Of a stretch of DNA of 64,000 nt, positions 32,043 to 40,672 are shown one piece after another. The position numbers and the translations under genes were made by a program. Position 1 is the first letter of the stretch; each line of letters opens with the position of its first letter. The DNA is from Devosia sp. (lineage in GTDB: Bacteria > Pseudomonadota > Alphaproteobacteria > Rhizobiales > Devosiaceae): assembly GCF_014860165.1 (NCBI RefSeq), contig NZ_JACZKG010000072.1, positions 62,001 to 126,000 on the forward strand, given 5' to 3'. Under the pieces are notes generated by a model. It was not told the origin of the DNA and searched no databases. It saw only the letters and a list, made by a program, of their open reading frames with translations.

Positions 32043-32537
32043 ATGACGGCTCGCGTCCATTCCGTAGCCATTCTGGCGGCGAACACTGCCTTCACCTCGA
32101 TCCTGGCCGATGTCCTCGAGGCCGAGCGCGGACACCGCGTGCCCTGCTTCACCCAGGCAGCAGCGCTGATGACGTTTCTGGTGATCTCGCCGGTGGACGT
32201 CGTGGTGATCGATGCAGACGCCGAAGGCGGTCGCGACCTCGCCCAACAGCTGCGGCGTCACCCCAGGCTCGCCAATCCCTTCGTGCAGATTCTGGCCCTG
32301 ACCCGCGCCAACCCGGCCTTTCATCGGCCATTGCTGACCGGTGGTGCCGATCTTGTAATGCAGAAGCCCGTCGCGCCGGCCCGCCTGCTCGCAGCAATCG
32401 ACGGCCTGCTGATGGGCGAGGAACGGTCAGTGGTGAACTGGATCGGTCCCGCTCTGCCGACGTCGGCAGTCTCCGGCGAGGCCCGCGCTGCCCGGGGTGA
32501 CAATGTCGTCCAGCTGTTTCCTGGTCCTCGGGACTAG
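32043..32537 (+). CDS. Degenerate receiver-domain protein (CheY-like)
   Basis: A 164-residue protein with a receiver-like fold of about 125 residues and a 40-residue tail. Asp57 (VVVIDADA) is at the phospho-acceptor place, Thr (ALTRAN) and Lys-Pro (MQKPVAP) are kept, but the acidic pair normally at the end of strand 1 is replaced by AILAANTAF. Mg2+ binding and normal phosphorylation are therefore doubtful, so it may work as a phosphorylation-independent adaptor. The 3' end overlaps the convergent glycosyltransferase gene by 4 bp. A TGTTAAGAC word lies upstream (31997-32005), like one before the Wzz-like gene. Confidence 0.7.
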   Translation: MTARVHSVAILAANTAFTSILADVLEAERGHRVPCFTQAAALMTFLVISPVDVVVIDADAEGGRDLAQQLRRHPRLANPFVQILALTRANPAFHRPLLTGGADLVMQKPVAPARLLAAIDGLLMGEERSVVNWIGPALPTSAVSGEARAARGDNVVQLFPGPRD

Positions 32538-33643
32538 TCCAGCAGCGCCTCGTAGCGATCGGCGATAAGCTCGATACCGAAATCGGCTGCCCGCCCGCGC
32601 AGCAGGTTGGCGGCAGGCGGATTGTCCAACACCTGCTCCATTGCTGCTCCCAGCGCCTTGGCCTGGCCGACCGGCACCAATGGGCCGAGACGCCCATCTT
32701 CAAGGATTTCGCGCGGCCCATGCGGGGCATCGGTGGAGACAACAGGCACGCCTTCCGCCATGGCTTCGATCAGCACATTGCCGAAGCCCTCGCTGGTGGA
32801 AGACAGCACGAACAGGTCCGCCGCCCGGTAGCAGGCCGAGGGATCGTTGACATAGCCGGGCAGCAGCACGCTCTGGCTCACGCCCAATGCCTCGGCCTGG
32901 GCGCGCAGCTCGGCCTCCAGCGGACCTTCGCCGAAAATCACCAACCGTGCCGGCCGCTTGCTGCGCAGCATCGCAAAAGCGGAGATCAACGTGTGGTGAT
33001 CCTTGACCGGCACCAGCCGGCCTGCGGTGGCGATGACTGGCCCTCCGCCCATACTATCGAGCTCGGCCTGCCAGGGGTGGGTGGCGCCGGTCGGTGTCAA
33101 TTGCGTCGGCAGGGGATTGTTGATCACCGCAATCTGCGCCCGCGGGAAACCCCGGGCCTCCAGATCTCGCCCGACGCCCTGCGACACGGCGATAGCCCGC
33201 GTGGCGCGCGACCGCACCAGCCGCGACAGCACGATTGCGAGCTTGGCACCCAGGTCATTGGACGGCAGCCCCGCGGCGGCATGAAAGCTCGGAAAGAACC
33301 GCGCCCTGCTCCCGGATAGAACCAGCGCGATGGCCATGGCCAGATTGGCGAATTCCGGCGCCGAGAACACGGCATCGGGCTTGTGCCTGGCAAAAAAGCC
33401 CGCGCTGCGGGCAATGCCGCGCAGGGTGGCCGGCTTGCCATAACCCTCACCATGGATGGGCATGCCGAGCGTCACCAGATCCACATCCGGCGACAGCAAC
33501 TGGGCATTAGGTCCTTCGGCATTCCAGGTAAACAGCGTCACCTGATGGCCGTGCGCCGCCAGGGCGTTGGCCATTAGGGTGAAGACGCGTTCGGCGCCGC
33601 CACCCCGCAGGCTGGCCGTGTGGAAGACGACGCGCTTGCGCAC
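32534..33643 (-). CDS. Glycosyltransferase family 4 (GT-B)
   Basis: A 369-residue glycosyltransferase with a GT-B fold. The N-terminus FHTASLRGGGAERVF is a GT4 nucleotide-sugar-independent acceptor loop, the C-terminal half carries ATAGRLVPVKDH and the EX7E motif region SSTSEGFGNVLIEAMAEG. It should add a sugar to a lipid-linked oligosaccharide on the cytoplasmic face. It runs on the same strand as the Wzz-like gene (5 bp gap), forming a two-gene operon at the left edge of the polysaccharide locus. Confidence 0.9.
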   Translation of the reverse strand: MRKRVVFHTASLRGGGAERVFTLMANALAAHGHQVTLFTWNAEGPNAQLLSPDVDLVTLGMPIHGEGYGKPATLRGIARSAGFFARHKPDAVFSAPEFANLAMAIALVLSGSRARFFPSFHAAAGLPSNDLGAKLAIVLSRLVRSRATRAIAVSQGVGRDLEARGFPRAQIAVINNPLPTQLTPTGATHPWQAELDSMGGGPVIATAGRLVPVKDHHTLISAFAMLRSKRPARLVIFGEGPLEAELRAQAEALGVSQSVLLPGYVNDPSACYRAADLFVLSSTSEGFGNVLIEAMAEGVPVVSTDAPHGPREILEDGRLGPLVPVGQAKALGAAMEQVLDNPPAANLLRGRAADFGIELIADRYEALLD

Positions 33644-33648
33644 TGCGG

Positions 33649-35166
33649 CTATCGTGCCGCCCGTGGGGCCGGCGGCCAGCGCATGTCGCGCCAGATGCCC
33701 AGAGCGATGGCGACACCCATGCCCAGCAGCAGCCCGGCAAAGGCGCCGATGCCGATCACCAGGACCGTCCGCGGCGGCCAGGACCGGCCCGGCGGCGGCA
33801 CGGCGGTGGAGATCACCCGCACATTGGTCGTGTCGATCTGCTCGCGCTCGGTGATCTGGCGGGCACGGGACAGGAAGCTCTCGTAGATTGCGGTCTTGGA
33901 GGTCGCGTCGCGCTCGAGTTCGCGCAACTGCACCTGCAGGTCGTTATCGGTGAAGACGGCGCTGGTGAGGCTGGCCGTCTCGGCGGTCAGGGCTTCGAGA
34001 TTGGCCTCGGCCTCGTCCAGCGCAGTCTTGGCTGCCGTCACGGCGCGGTCCACCTCGGACCGGATCTGCGTCTGCACTGCGCCCAGTTCCGCCGTCAGGC
34101 CGACAATGGTGGGGTGGCGCGGTCCCAGGGTCATCGATTGTGCCAGCAGCGTCTGCTGCAGGGCCCCGGCCCGGTCGCGCAGCGCCTGCAGGCTCGTCGT
34201 GTTGCCGACCGACGGATTGGCGTCTGCACCGGCGGCCACCAACGTGTCGTAGTTGGTCTGCGCCGCGATGACCTTGGCCTGCGCCTCGACCACCTGCGTA
34301 TTGAGCGCGTTCATCGTCTGGGTGCTGACCAATTGGCCGTCGCTGGACGCCGCCAGATTGTTGTCGCGGCGGAATTTCTCCACGCGCTCCTCGGCGGCCT
34401 GAACATCGGCCTTGAGTTCATCGAGGCGGTTATCAAGCGATGCCGCGGCGCGCGAGGCCCCGTCGGCCTCGGCTTCGGCGAGCTCATCGCGGAAGGCGGC
34501 GACGATGCCATCGGAAATCGCGATCGCCTTGCCGGTATCCTCTGCCGAAACCAGCAGACTGGCGACGAACGACTTCTCGTCCGCCTTGGTCGACACCCGC
34601 TCGCTCAGGGCGCGCAGCGCCGTCACCGAAGGATCATCCTTCGCCTCGGCCGTGCTGCCGAACAGGTTCGGCAGGGCGAACAACGGCGTGGACCTGTCGA
34701 CGAATTCGGGATCATTGACCAGGTCGAGCTCCTCCACGACCCGGGCCAGCACATTGCGCGACGTCAAGACGCGCAGCTTGCTGCCGGCGATCAGCAGCTG
34801 GCTATCCACCTGCCCTGGCTGGGAGAACAGATCGCCCTCGACCACCTGCAGGTTTGCCGGATCGATCATGATGTCGGTGGTCACGGTGAACCGGGGCTTG
34901 CTGAGCACCGCATAAGCGCCCCCCGCCACCGCGCCCGTTCCGGCCAGGACAGCCGAGAGCAGCAGGCCGTTGCGCAGCCAGACGAACAGGCGCCCAAAAT
35001 CGAGCTCGAGGAAATCACCGATCTTGTCGAGCGTGACCGTGGTGGTGGCGCTTTGGGGCTGGGTCGTATTGGCCGGCGTCGACGGGGTCCAGGCAGGCTC
35101 ACCACCCAGCCGCGCATAAGCATGGGATGCCGAGCGGTGCGGTGGCGGGGGCGCGATGTCAACCAT
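33649..35166 (-). CDS. Wzz/GumC-like chain-length determinant protein
   Basis: A 505-residue polysaccharide co-polymerase. A proline/serine-rich N-terminal 45 residues precede the first membrane helix (about 68-88); a long periplasmic coiled-coil region follows, with repeated Ala/Glu/Leu heptads, and a second helix lies near residue 470 after the conserved PPPGRSWPPRTV motif. Such proteins set chain length and help gate export. The cytoplasmic tyrosine-kinase domain found in many Wzc proteins is missing, and no separate kinase gene is present in the window. Promoter side contains TGTTAAGAC at 35200-35208. Confidence 0.9.
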   Translation of the reverse strand: MVDIAPPPPHRSASHAYARLGGEPAWTPSTPANTTQPQSATTTVTLDKIGDFLELDFGRLFVWLRNGLLLSAVLAGTGAVAGGAYAVLSKPRFTVTTDIMIDPANLQVVEGDLFSQPGQVDSQLLIAGSKLRVLTSRNVLARVVEELDLVNDPEFVDRSTPLFALPNLFGSTAEAKDDPSVTALRALSERVSTKADEKSFVASLLVSAEDTGKAIAISDGIVAAFRDELAEAEADGASRAAASLDNRLDELKADVQAAEERVEKFRRDNNLAASSDGQLVSTQTMNALNTQVVEAQAKVIAAQTNYDTLVAAGADANPSVGNTTSLQALRDRAGALQQTLLAQSMTLGPRHPTIVGLTAELGAVQTQIRSEVDRAVTAAKTALDEAEANLEALTAETASLTSAVFTDNDLQVQLRELERDATSKTAIYESFLSRARQITEREQIDTTNVRVISTAVPPPGRSWPPRTVLVIGIGAFAGLLLGMGVAIALGIWRDMRWPPAPRAAR

Positions 35167-35278
35167 GGCGTTAACGCCTCATTTTCCAAAATGGCCTAAT
35201 GTTAAGACCTTATACAGCATGCCGGTCGGGGCGGTTCCGGAATGACCTTTTGTGGTTAAACCGCCTGTCGACCCCGCT

Positions 35279-36556
35279 ATGTCAGGTGGAAACGTGAGCT
35301 ATTCGGCCGTGGGCCCCGACCCGTCCGCCCCCGCGGGGGACCGCCGGCGGAACGCCGTGACGCTGCTGCTGGTGCTCGGCATGGCTGTCGCCCTGGCGGT
35401 GCGCATCGTCGTCTCCCCCATGCTCATGGACCGCATGGTCACCTATACCGAAGAAGGCGGCGCTTTCTACGAGAAGCTCCATTTCGGCACCTACCTCATT
35501 TTCCTGATGTTGCCGCTGGCCCTGTTCAGCCAGCCCTTTGGGCTGAAGGGCGAGGAGATCGGCAGGTTCAAGGCGCTGCTCTGGTATTGCCTGGCCATTC
35601 TGGCTCTGGTGGTGGTGCTGTTTGTTTCCGGCCGGCCCGGCTCGTCGGTGTTTCTCATCGACACCTATCTCGTTGCCGGAGCGGCGGGGCTGATCGTGCT
35701 CGCTCTGGGCCGCGACGCACGCCGCCTGCTTGCCGAGTTCGTGCTTTTGATCCTGATCGTCAGCGCAGTCATCGGCATCGGCGAGGCGCTGACCCAGAGG
35801 CGGCTACTGCCCTATGATCTGGTCGAGCTCACCTTCCGGCCGCTCGGCCTGTCCGAGCACCCCCTGGCGCTCGGCGCGCTCTGCGCTACGGCCGTCGGCT
35901 TCGTCGCGCTGACACAATGGCGCATCTGGGTTCGGGTGGCGGCCATCTTCGTGCTGTTTGTCGGCTGCGCCGCTTCGGGCGCCCGCTTTGCCCTGCTGCT
36001 GACGATCGCCGAAATCCTGGTGCTGCTGGTCTTCCTGCCGTGGCCCCGGCTGTCGCAGCGTCAGGCGCGGCGCGCCAAGGCCCTGGTGCTGCTGGCGACG
36101 CTGGTTGGCGGCACGATCATGATCGGCCTGTTGGCGGGCACCGGCCTGCTGAGCCGGTTCGGCGATACGCTGTTCGACGAGAACTTCTATGCAAGGCTCA
36201 CCGTCTATCAGGTCTTTTCCATGGTCGGCTGGCAGGAACTGCTCTTTGGCATGCCACCGGCGGACCTGCTCGCCCTGGTCAACGAGAAGCTGAACCTGCC
36301 CTTCATCGAAAGCGCGCAGGTGGTGATCGGACTGACCTTCGGCATCCCGCTCGCACTGGTCTTCACCTGGATCTTCGGCTGGATCATGCTGCGGCTGCTG
36401 CGCGGCGCACCATTGGCCGCCTGGATCGGCACGGCGACCTTTGTGCTGGCGGCTTTGTCGAACAATACCCTGTCGGCCAAGCAGCCAATGATGACGATCA
36501 TCTTCGTGCTGCTCCTGGCCCTGGCCATCCCCAGGCAGAATGTCGGGCAAGACTAG
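35279..36556 (+). CDS. VpsF/Wzy-like polysaccharide polymerase
   Basis: An inner-membrane protein of about 425 residues with ten or more helices and a large loop, the layout of O-antigen polymerase/ligase proteins. The region LGLSEHPLALGALCA and the SNNTLSAKQPMMTIIFVLL end are like the VpsF family of exopolysaccharide locus proteins. It probably joins repeat units in the periplasm. Start is uncertain: GTG 35252, ATG 35279 or GTG 35294 (the last has AGGTGG before it). It diverges from the Wzz-like gene and its stop overlaps the convergent next gene by 4 bp. Confidence 0.8.
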   Translation: MSGGNVSYSAVGPDPSAPAGDRRRNAVTLLLVLGMAVALAVRIVVSPMLMDRMVTYTEEGGAFYEKLHFGTYLIFLMLPLALFSQPFGLKGEEIGRFKALLWYCLAILALVVVLFVSGRPGSSVFLIDTYLVAGAAGLIVLALGRDARRLLAEFVLLILIVSAVIGIGEALTQRRLLPYDLVELTFRPLGLSEHPLALGALCATAVGFVALTQWRIWVRVAAIFVLFVGCAASGARFALLLTIAEILVLLVFLPWPRLSQRQARRAKALVLLATLVGGTIMIGLLAGTGLLSRFGDTLFDENFYARLTVYQVFSMVGWQELLFGMPPADLLALVNEKLNLPFIESAQVVIGLTFGIPLALVFTWIFGWIMLRLLRGAPLAAWIGTATFVLAALSNNTLSAKQPMMTIIFVLLLALAIPRQNVGQD

Positions 36557-38013
36557 CCGGCGCTATCGACCACTTCGACGCCCGCCGCCCGGTTGAGCGT
36601 GTGAATGCCCTTGCGCGCCCATGCCGCGCCCGCACGGATCGGCACGGGCGCGCCAAGCACGACCGCATCATCATCCAATCGCAGCAGTTCAGCCAGGCCC
36701 AGCCCGCCGCCATAGCTGTCCTGCCCATCCTGCAGCGGCAGGAAAGTTCGCCCGTCACGCTCGATGAAGGCGCCGCCAGGCCGGGCCGCCGAGCGGTCGA
36801 TGGCAATCGGGTTGAGCCGGTGCGGGCTCCAGGGTCCGCGCAGTTCCGGCGCGTAGAAAACCACCAGCGTGTCCGAAGCGCTGCCGGAGCCGCGCCTTTC
36901 GGTGCCGAACAGCCAGTACCGCCCGTCGCGCTGGAGCAGGGTGGCGTCGTTGATATCCAGGTCGTCCATCAGCACGGTATCGACCTCCCACCGGTCGGGG
37001 AAGGATGTGGCGCGATAGAGCACGAGACGCCTTGCGCCACCGCTTTCGGGCAGCATGTACATCTCCCCGCCATGGCTGAAAACCTGCGGATAGGAGAGGT
37101 GATAGGGCTCTTCGAGGATCACGCGCGGCGCGCCGAAGCGCCCATCGGCACCGAGCGTGGCGACTGAAATGACGCCACGACCGGTGGCATAGGGGTATTC
37201 CTCGACGAAGAGATGAATCTGGCCATTGTGTTTGACCACGAACGGATCGGCATAGAAGCGCTGGCCGTCATCTTCGAGCGTTGTGAATGGAAGGCCATCG
37301 AGACAGGTCGTGGCGGCAATGTCCGCGCCGTCGCTGATGCGAAAGGCTGTTTGCCAGTAGAATGGCCGCCCCCTCCTGAGCTTTTGCCCAAGCCGCCCCG
37401 CCACACGGCCGGCCAGATGCGGCACATAGTGTCGGAGAAAGCCGGAAACCGCCGGTCCTGCCGCCGGAGTCTCGACCGGCGCCAGCACGCCCGCAAAGAA
37501 GCGGGCCACGCCTTGCTCGACTAGGGAGATGGCGCCCGCCAGCATGTCGTTGCTGGCCCGCGTCAGCCACGTCAGGTCCGATAGCATCGGCCGGGCGATG
37601 CCCACCGTCTTGCCCGCCAGTGTCGTGGTGACGACAGGGAGTTCGCCGGTCGCCAGCATCTGGCTCAGCCCCTCGGCGAAACTTGGCTGGCCGTTGAAGG
37701 CGAGGCCAAGTCTGGGCGATGACCCGTGACCCACCTGTCCCGTGAGATCGATCAGCAGATCCGGTTCTTCGATTGGGTCCGGCGGCGGAGACGGTACCCT
37801 CGTGGCCAAACCAGTGTCGAACCGCCGCGCCTCCAGCGCGAGCACCAGATCCAGCCGGTGACCGGTGTTCTCGGCAACAGGGTCATGCCGAACGCCGACG
37901 CGATAATTGGCGGCTCGCAGGCGCTGCAGCAAATCGACCTGCCACACGCGAGCCGCGGCGGGATCGAATATGACTACAATTTTACGCAAATTGTTCGTCG
38001 CATTGCTGCTCAT
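36553..38013 (-). CDS. Glucosamine inositolphosphorylceramide transferase-like protein
   Basis: A 486-residue protein. The N-terminal 180 residues have an alpha/beta pattern (KIVVIFDPAAARVWQVDLLQRL; the DLLIDLTGQ strand) like a nucleotide-binding domain. The C-terminal 280 residues look like a five-bladed beta-propeller with repeats such as YADPFVVKHNGQIHLFVEEY and DATLLQRDGRYWLFGTE, which match bacterial members of the glucosamine inositolphosphorylceramide transferase family often placed in polysaccharide loci. It may transfer a sugar during exopolysaccharide assembly or bind the glycan; its reaction is unproven. ATG at 38011-38013 chosen over TTG three codons up. Confidence 0.7.
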   Translation of the reverse strand: MSSNATNNLRKIVVIFDPAAARVWQVDLLQRLRAANYRVGVRHDPVAENTGHRLDLVLALEARRFDTGLATRVPSPPPDPIEEPDLLIDLTGQVGHGSSPRLGLAFNGQPSFAEGLSQMLATGELPVVTTTLAGKTVGIARPMLSDLTWLTRASNDMLAGAISLVEQGVARFFAGVLAPVETPAAGPAVSGFLRHYVPHLAGRVAGRLGQKLRRGRPFYWQTAFRISDGADIAATTCLDGLPFTTLEDDGQRFYADPFVVKHNGQIHLFVEEYPYATGRGVISVATLGADGRFGAPRVILEEPYHLSYPQVFSHGGEMYMLPESGGARRLVLYRATSFPDRWEVDTVLMDDLDINDATLLQRDGRYWLFGTERRGSGSASDTLVVFYAPELRGPWSPHRLNPIAIDRSAARPGGAFIERDGRTFLPLQDGQDSYGGGLGLAELLRLDDDAVVLGAPVPIRAGAAWARKGIHTLNRAAGVEVVDSAG

Positions 38014-38083
38014 GCCGACCAAATGACAAGTAATTCCAGTCGCGACAAGGCGTCCGGAGCGAACAAGGTGAACAGGGTTCGAA

Positions 38084-38100
38084 GTTAACTATACGTTAAC
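38084..38100. promoter_or_regulatory. GTTAAC-N5-GTTAAC repeat in divergent promoter region
   Basis: GTTAAC TATAC GTTAAC: two copies of a self-palindromic hexamer, so it is both a direct and an inverted repeat. It sits in the 175-bp gap between the divergent 36553-38013 and wecB genes. This fits an operator for a dimeric regulator of the polysaccharide locus (inference). Confidence 0.4.
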
Positions 38101-38188
38101 AGTTCACATTCAACTGCCATAGAGGCGCGCTATAGAGGAGGTGCGGTGCCGGCGTCAGTCACCGTGGCTTTGCGGCAGGGACTACCCC

Positions 38189-39340
38189 ATGAACTTCATC
38201 TCGCCCCCCTATCGGAACAAGAAGAAGCTTCTAATCGTATTCGGCACCCGGCCGGAGGCCCTGAAGTGCTTTCCGGTAGCGCGCGCCGCCCTTGCCCGTC
38301 CCGATCTGGTGACGGAAATCTGCGTGACGGCGCAACACCGGGAAATGGTCGATTCGGTGATCAGCCTCACCGGCATGCCTGTCGACTACGACCTCAATGC
38401 CATGCAGCCGGGCCAGACCCTGTTCGATGTGACCACCAAGGTCCTCACCGGCATGGAGGCCGTGCTCGAGCAGTCCAAGCCCGATATCGTCATGGTGCAG
38501 GGCGACACGACCACAGCCATGTCCGCCGCCCTGGCCGCCTTCTACAAGCGCATCCCCGTCGCCCATGTCGAGGCAGGGCTGCGCAGCCACAATATCGACT
38601 CGCCGTTTCCAGAGGAACTGAACCGCCGCATTGCCGGCGACATCGCGACCTGGCATTTCGCGCCGACGTCAGAGGCGCGGGACAATCTGCTGGCCGAGGG
38701 CAAGGATCCCACCCGCATCTTTGTCACCGGCAACACGGTGATCGATACCCTGCTGTATTTCTCGGACCGTATGGACGCCGACCTGCCGCTGAACGCCGAA
38801 CTGGCGTCGCGCTTCCAGTTCCTCGATGCCAACAAGAAACTGATCCTGGTGACCGGCCATCGCCGCGAGAACCATGGCGGCGGCATCGAGCGCATCTGCA
38901 CCGCGCTCAAGGTCCTGGCGACGCGTGGCGACGTGCAGATCGTCTATCCCGTCCACCCCAATCCCCAGGTGCGCGGCGTCGTCGAGGCGCAACTGGCCGG
39001 CGTGCCCAATGTCTTTCTGATCGATCCGCAGGACTACCTGCCGTTCCTCTACCTGCAGAAGCACAGCTACCTGGTGCTGACCGACAGCGGTGGCGTGCAG
39101 GAGGAGGCACCCTCGCTGGGCAAGCCGGTGCTGGTGCTGCGCGAAAATACCGAACGGCCCGAGGGCGTCGCCGGCGGCACAGCGCGCCTGGTCGGCACCG
39201 ACGTCGACCTGATCGTTTCCAACGCAACCCGGCTGCTCGACGATCCGTCCGCCTATCGCGGCATGGCCGAGCGCCACAATCCATACGGCGACGGTCGGGC
39301 AAGTGCCCGCATTCTGAAGGAGCTGCTGCGCGATGTCTGA
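38189..39340 (+). CDS. wecB: UDP-N-acetylglucosamine 2-epimerase (non-hydrolysing)
   Basis: A 383-residue GT-B-like epimerase that interconverts UDP-GlcNAc and UDP-ManNAc. Motifs: VFGTRPEALKCFPV at the N-terminus, AQHREM, QGDTTTAMSAAL, VAHVEAGLRSHN and TDSGGVQEEAPSLG. Length is typical. I chose the ATG at 38189 (MNFISPP). It overlaps wecC by 8 bp, so the two enzymes that make UDP-ManNAcA are translated together. This tells that the polymer or its lipid-linked unit contains N-acetylmannosaminuronic acid. Confidence 0.96.
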   Translation: MNFISPPYRNKKKLLIVFGTRPEALKCFPVARAALARPDLVTEICVTAQHREMVDSVISLTGMPVDYDLNAMQPGQTLFDVTTKVLTGMEAVLEQSKPDIVMVQGDTTTAMSAALAAFYKRIPVAHVEAGLRSHNIDSPFPEELNRRIAGDIATWHFAPTSEARDNLLAEGKDPTRIFVTGNTVIDTLLYFSDRMDADLPLNAELASRFQFLDANKKLILVTGHRRENHGGGIERICTALKVLATRGDVQIVYPVHPNPQVRGVVEAQLAGVPNVFLIDPQDYLPFLYLQKHSYLVLTDSGGVQEEAPSLGKPVLVLRENTERPEGVAGGTARLVGTDVDLIVSNATRLLDDPSAYRGMAERHNPYGDGRASARILKELLRDV

Positions 39341-40670
39341 GATTCGTACCGTTTCCGTGATCGGCATGGGCTATATCGGCCTGCCGACCTGCGCCATCTT
39401 CGCCAAGGCCGGGCTGGACGTCTTTGGTGTCGACGTCAACGAGGAGGTCGTCGCCAAGGTCAATCGCGGCGAAATCCATATCGTCGAGCCCGAACTCGAC
39501 GGCTTGATCCAGAAGATGGTCGAGTCAGGCAAGCTGACTGCCTACACCACGCCGCAGCCGGCAGATGCCCATATCATCGCCGTGCCGACCCCCTTCATGA
39601 ACGACCACGATCACACGCCCGACCTCAGCTATGTCATGGCCGCGGCGCGCAGCATCGCCCCCGTGCTCAAGCGCGGCGACCTGGTAGTGCTGGAATCGAC
39701 CTCGCCCGTGGGCACGACCCGCAGCATGACCATGCTGCTCGCCGAACTCCGGCCCGAACTGCGCTTCCCCCATATTCATGGCGAGGAAGCCGATGTGCTC
39801 GTTGCCTATTCGCCGGAACGCGTCCTGCCGGGCAAGGTGCTGACCGAGCTGGTCGACAATGACCGCTCCATCGGCGGCCTGTCCCAGGCATCGGCCCAGC
39901 GCACGGTCGCCCTCTACACCACCTTCGTTGCCGGCGACCTCTACATCACCAGCGCCGAGAGTGCCGAGCTGGTCAAGCTGACCGAAAATGCCTTCCGCGA
40001 CGTCAATATCGGCTTTGCCAACGAACTGGCCGGCGTGTGCCAGCAGCTCGGGCTCAATGCCTGGGAAGTGATCGAGCTGGCCAACAAGCACCCGCGCGTC
40101 AATATCCTCAACCCCGGTCCGGGCGTGGGCGGGCATTGCATCGCCGTCGATCCCTATTTCATCATCGAAGCCGCACCCGACAGCACGCACATCATGCGCG
40201 CCGCGCGCCAGATCAATTCGGACCGCCCCTATAGCGTGGTCCGCGACGTGGAAATGCTGCTCGATCCCAACAAGCACCAGACGATCGCCTGCCTGGGCCT
40301 CAGCTTCAAACCCAATATCGACGACATGCGCGAAAGCCCCGCCGTCGACGTGGTGCGCCTCCTGTCCGAGCTTCGCGATGTGCGCATCCTGGCAGCCGAG
40401 CCGCATGCCAGGGGCCTGCCCAAGCAATTGCAGGGCCTCGGTGTGGAATTCACCGACGCGCTGACCGCCATCGACCAGGCCGACATCGTCGTGCTGCTCG
40501 TGGATCACCGCCATTTCAACCTCATCGATCCCGAAGCGCTCAAGGACAAGAAGCTGGTCGATACGCGCGGCCTGTGGACCTGGCGCAAGGCGCGCCGGAC
40601 CGATGCCCGCATCGAGGGCCGCAACAGCCTGACGCGCCCCCGCCGACGCAGCACCGACAAGGCCGCCTGA
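39333..40670 (+). CDS. wecC: UDP-N-acetyl-D-mannosamine dehydrogenase
   Basis: A 445-residue NAD-dependent dehydrogenase that oxidises UDP-ManNAc to UDP-ManNAcA in two steps. It has the Rossmann motif VIGMGYIGLPTC, the VPTPF strand end, ESTSPVGTT, and the catalytic Cys269 in PGVGGHCIAVDPYF. The last 28 residues are a basic tail (RRTDARIEGR, RPRRR) not needed for catalysis. WecC is preferred over other UDP-sugar dehydrogenases because of tight coupling to wecB and the ManNAc-type transferase gene that follows 2 bp later. Confidence 0.93.
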   Translation: MSEIRTVSVIGMGYIGLPTCAIFAKAGLDVFGVDVNEEVVAKVNRGEIHIVEPELDGLIQKMVESGKLTAYTTPQPADAHIIAVPTPFMNDHDHTPDLSYVMAAARSIAPVLKRGDLVVLESTSPVGTTRSMTMLLAELRPELRFPHIHGEEADVLVAYSPERVLPGKVLTELVDNDRSIGGLSQASAQRTVALYTTFVAGDLYITSAESAELVKLTENAFRDVNIGFANELAGVCQQLGLNAWEVIELANKHPRVNILNPGPGVGGHCIAVDPYFIIEAAPDSTHIMRAARQINSDRPYSVVRDVEMLLDPNKHQTIACLGLSFKPNIDDMRESPAVDVVRLLSELRDVRILAAEPHARGLPKQLQGLGVEFTDALTAIDQADIVVLLVDHRHFNLIDPEALKDKKLVDTRGLWTWRKARRTDARIEGRNSLTRPRRRSTDKAA

Positions 40671-40672
40671 CC

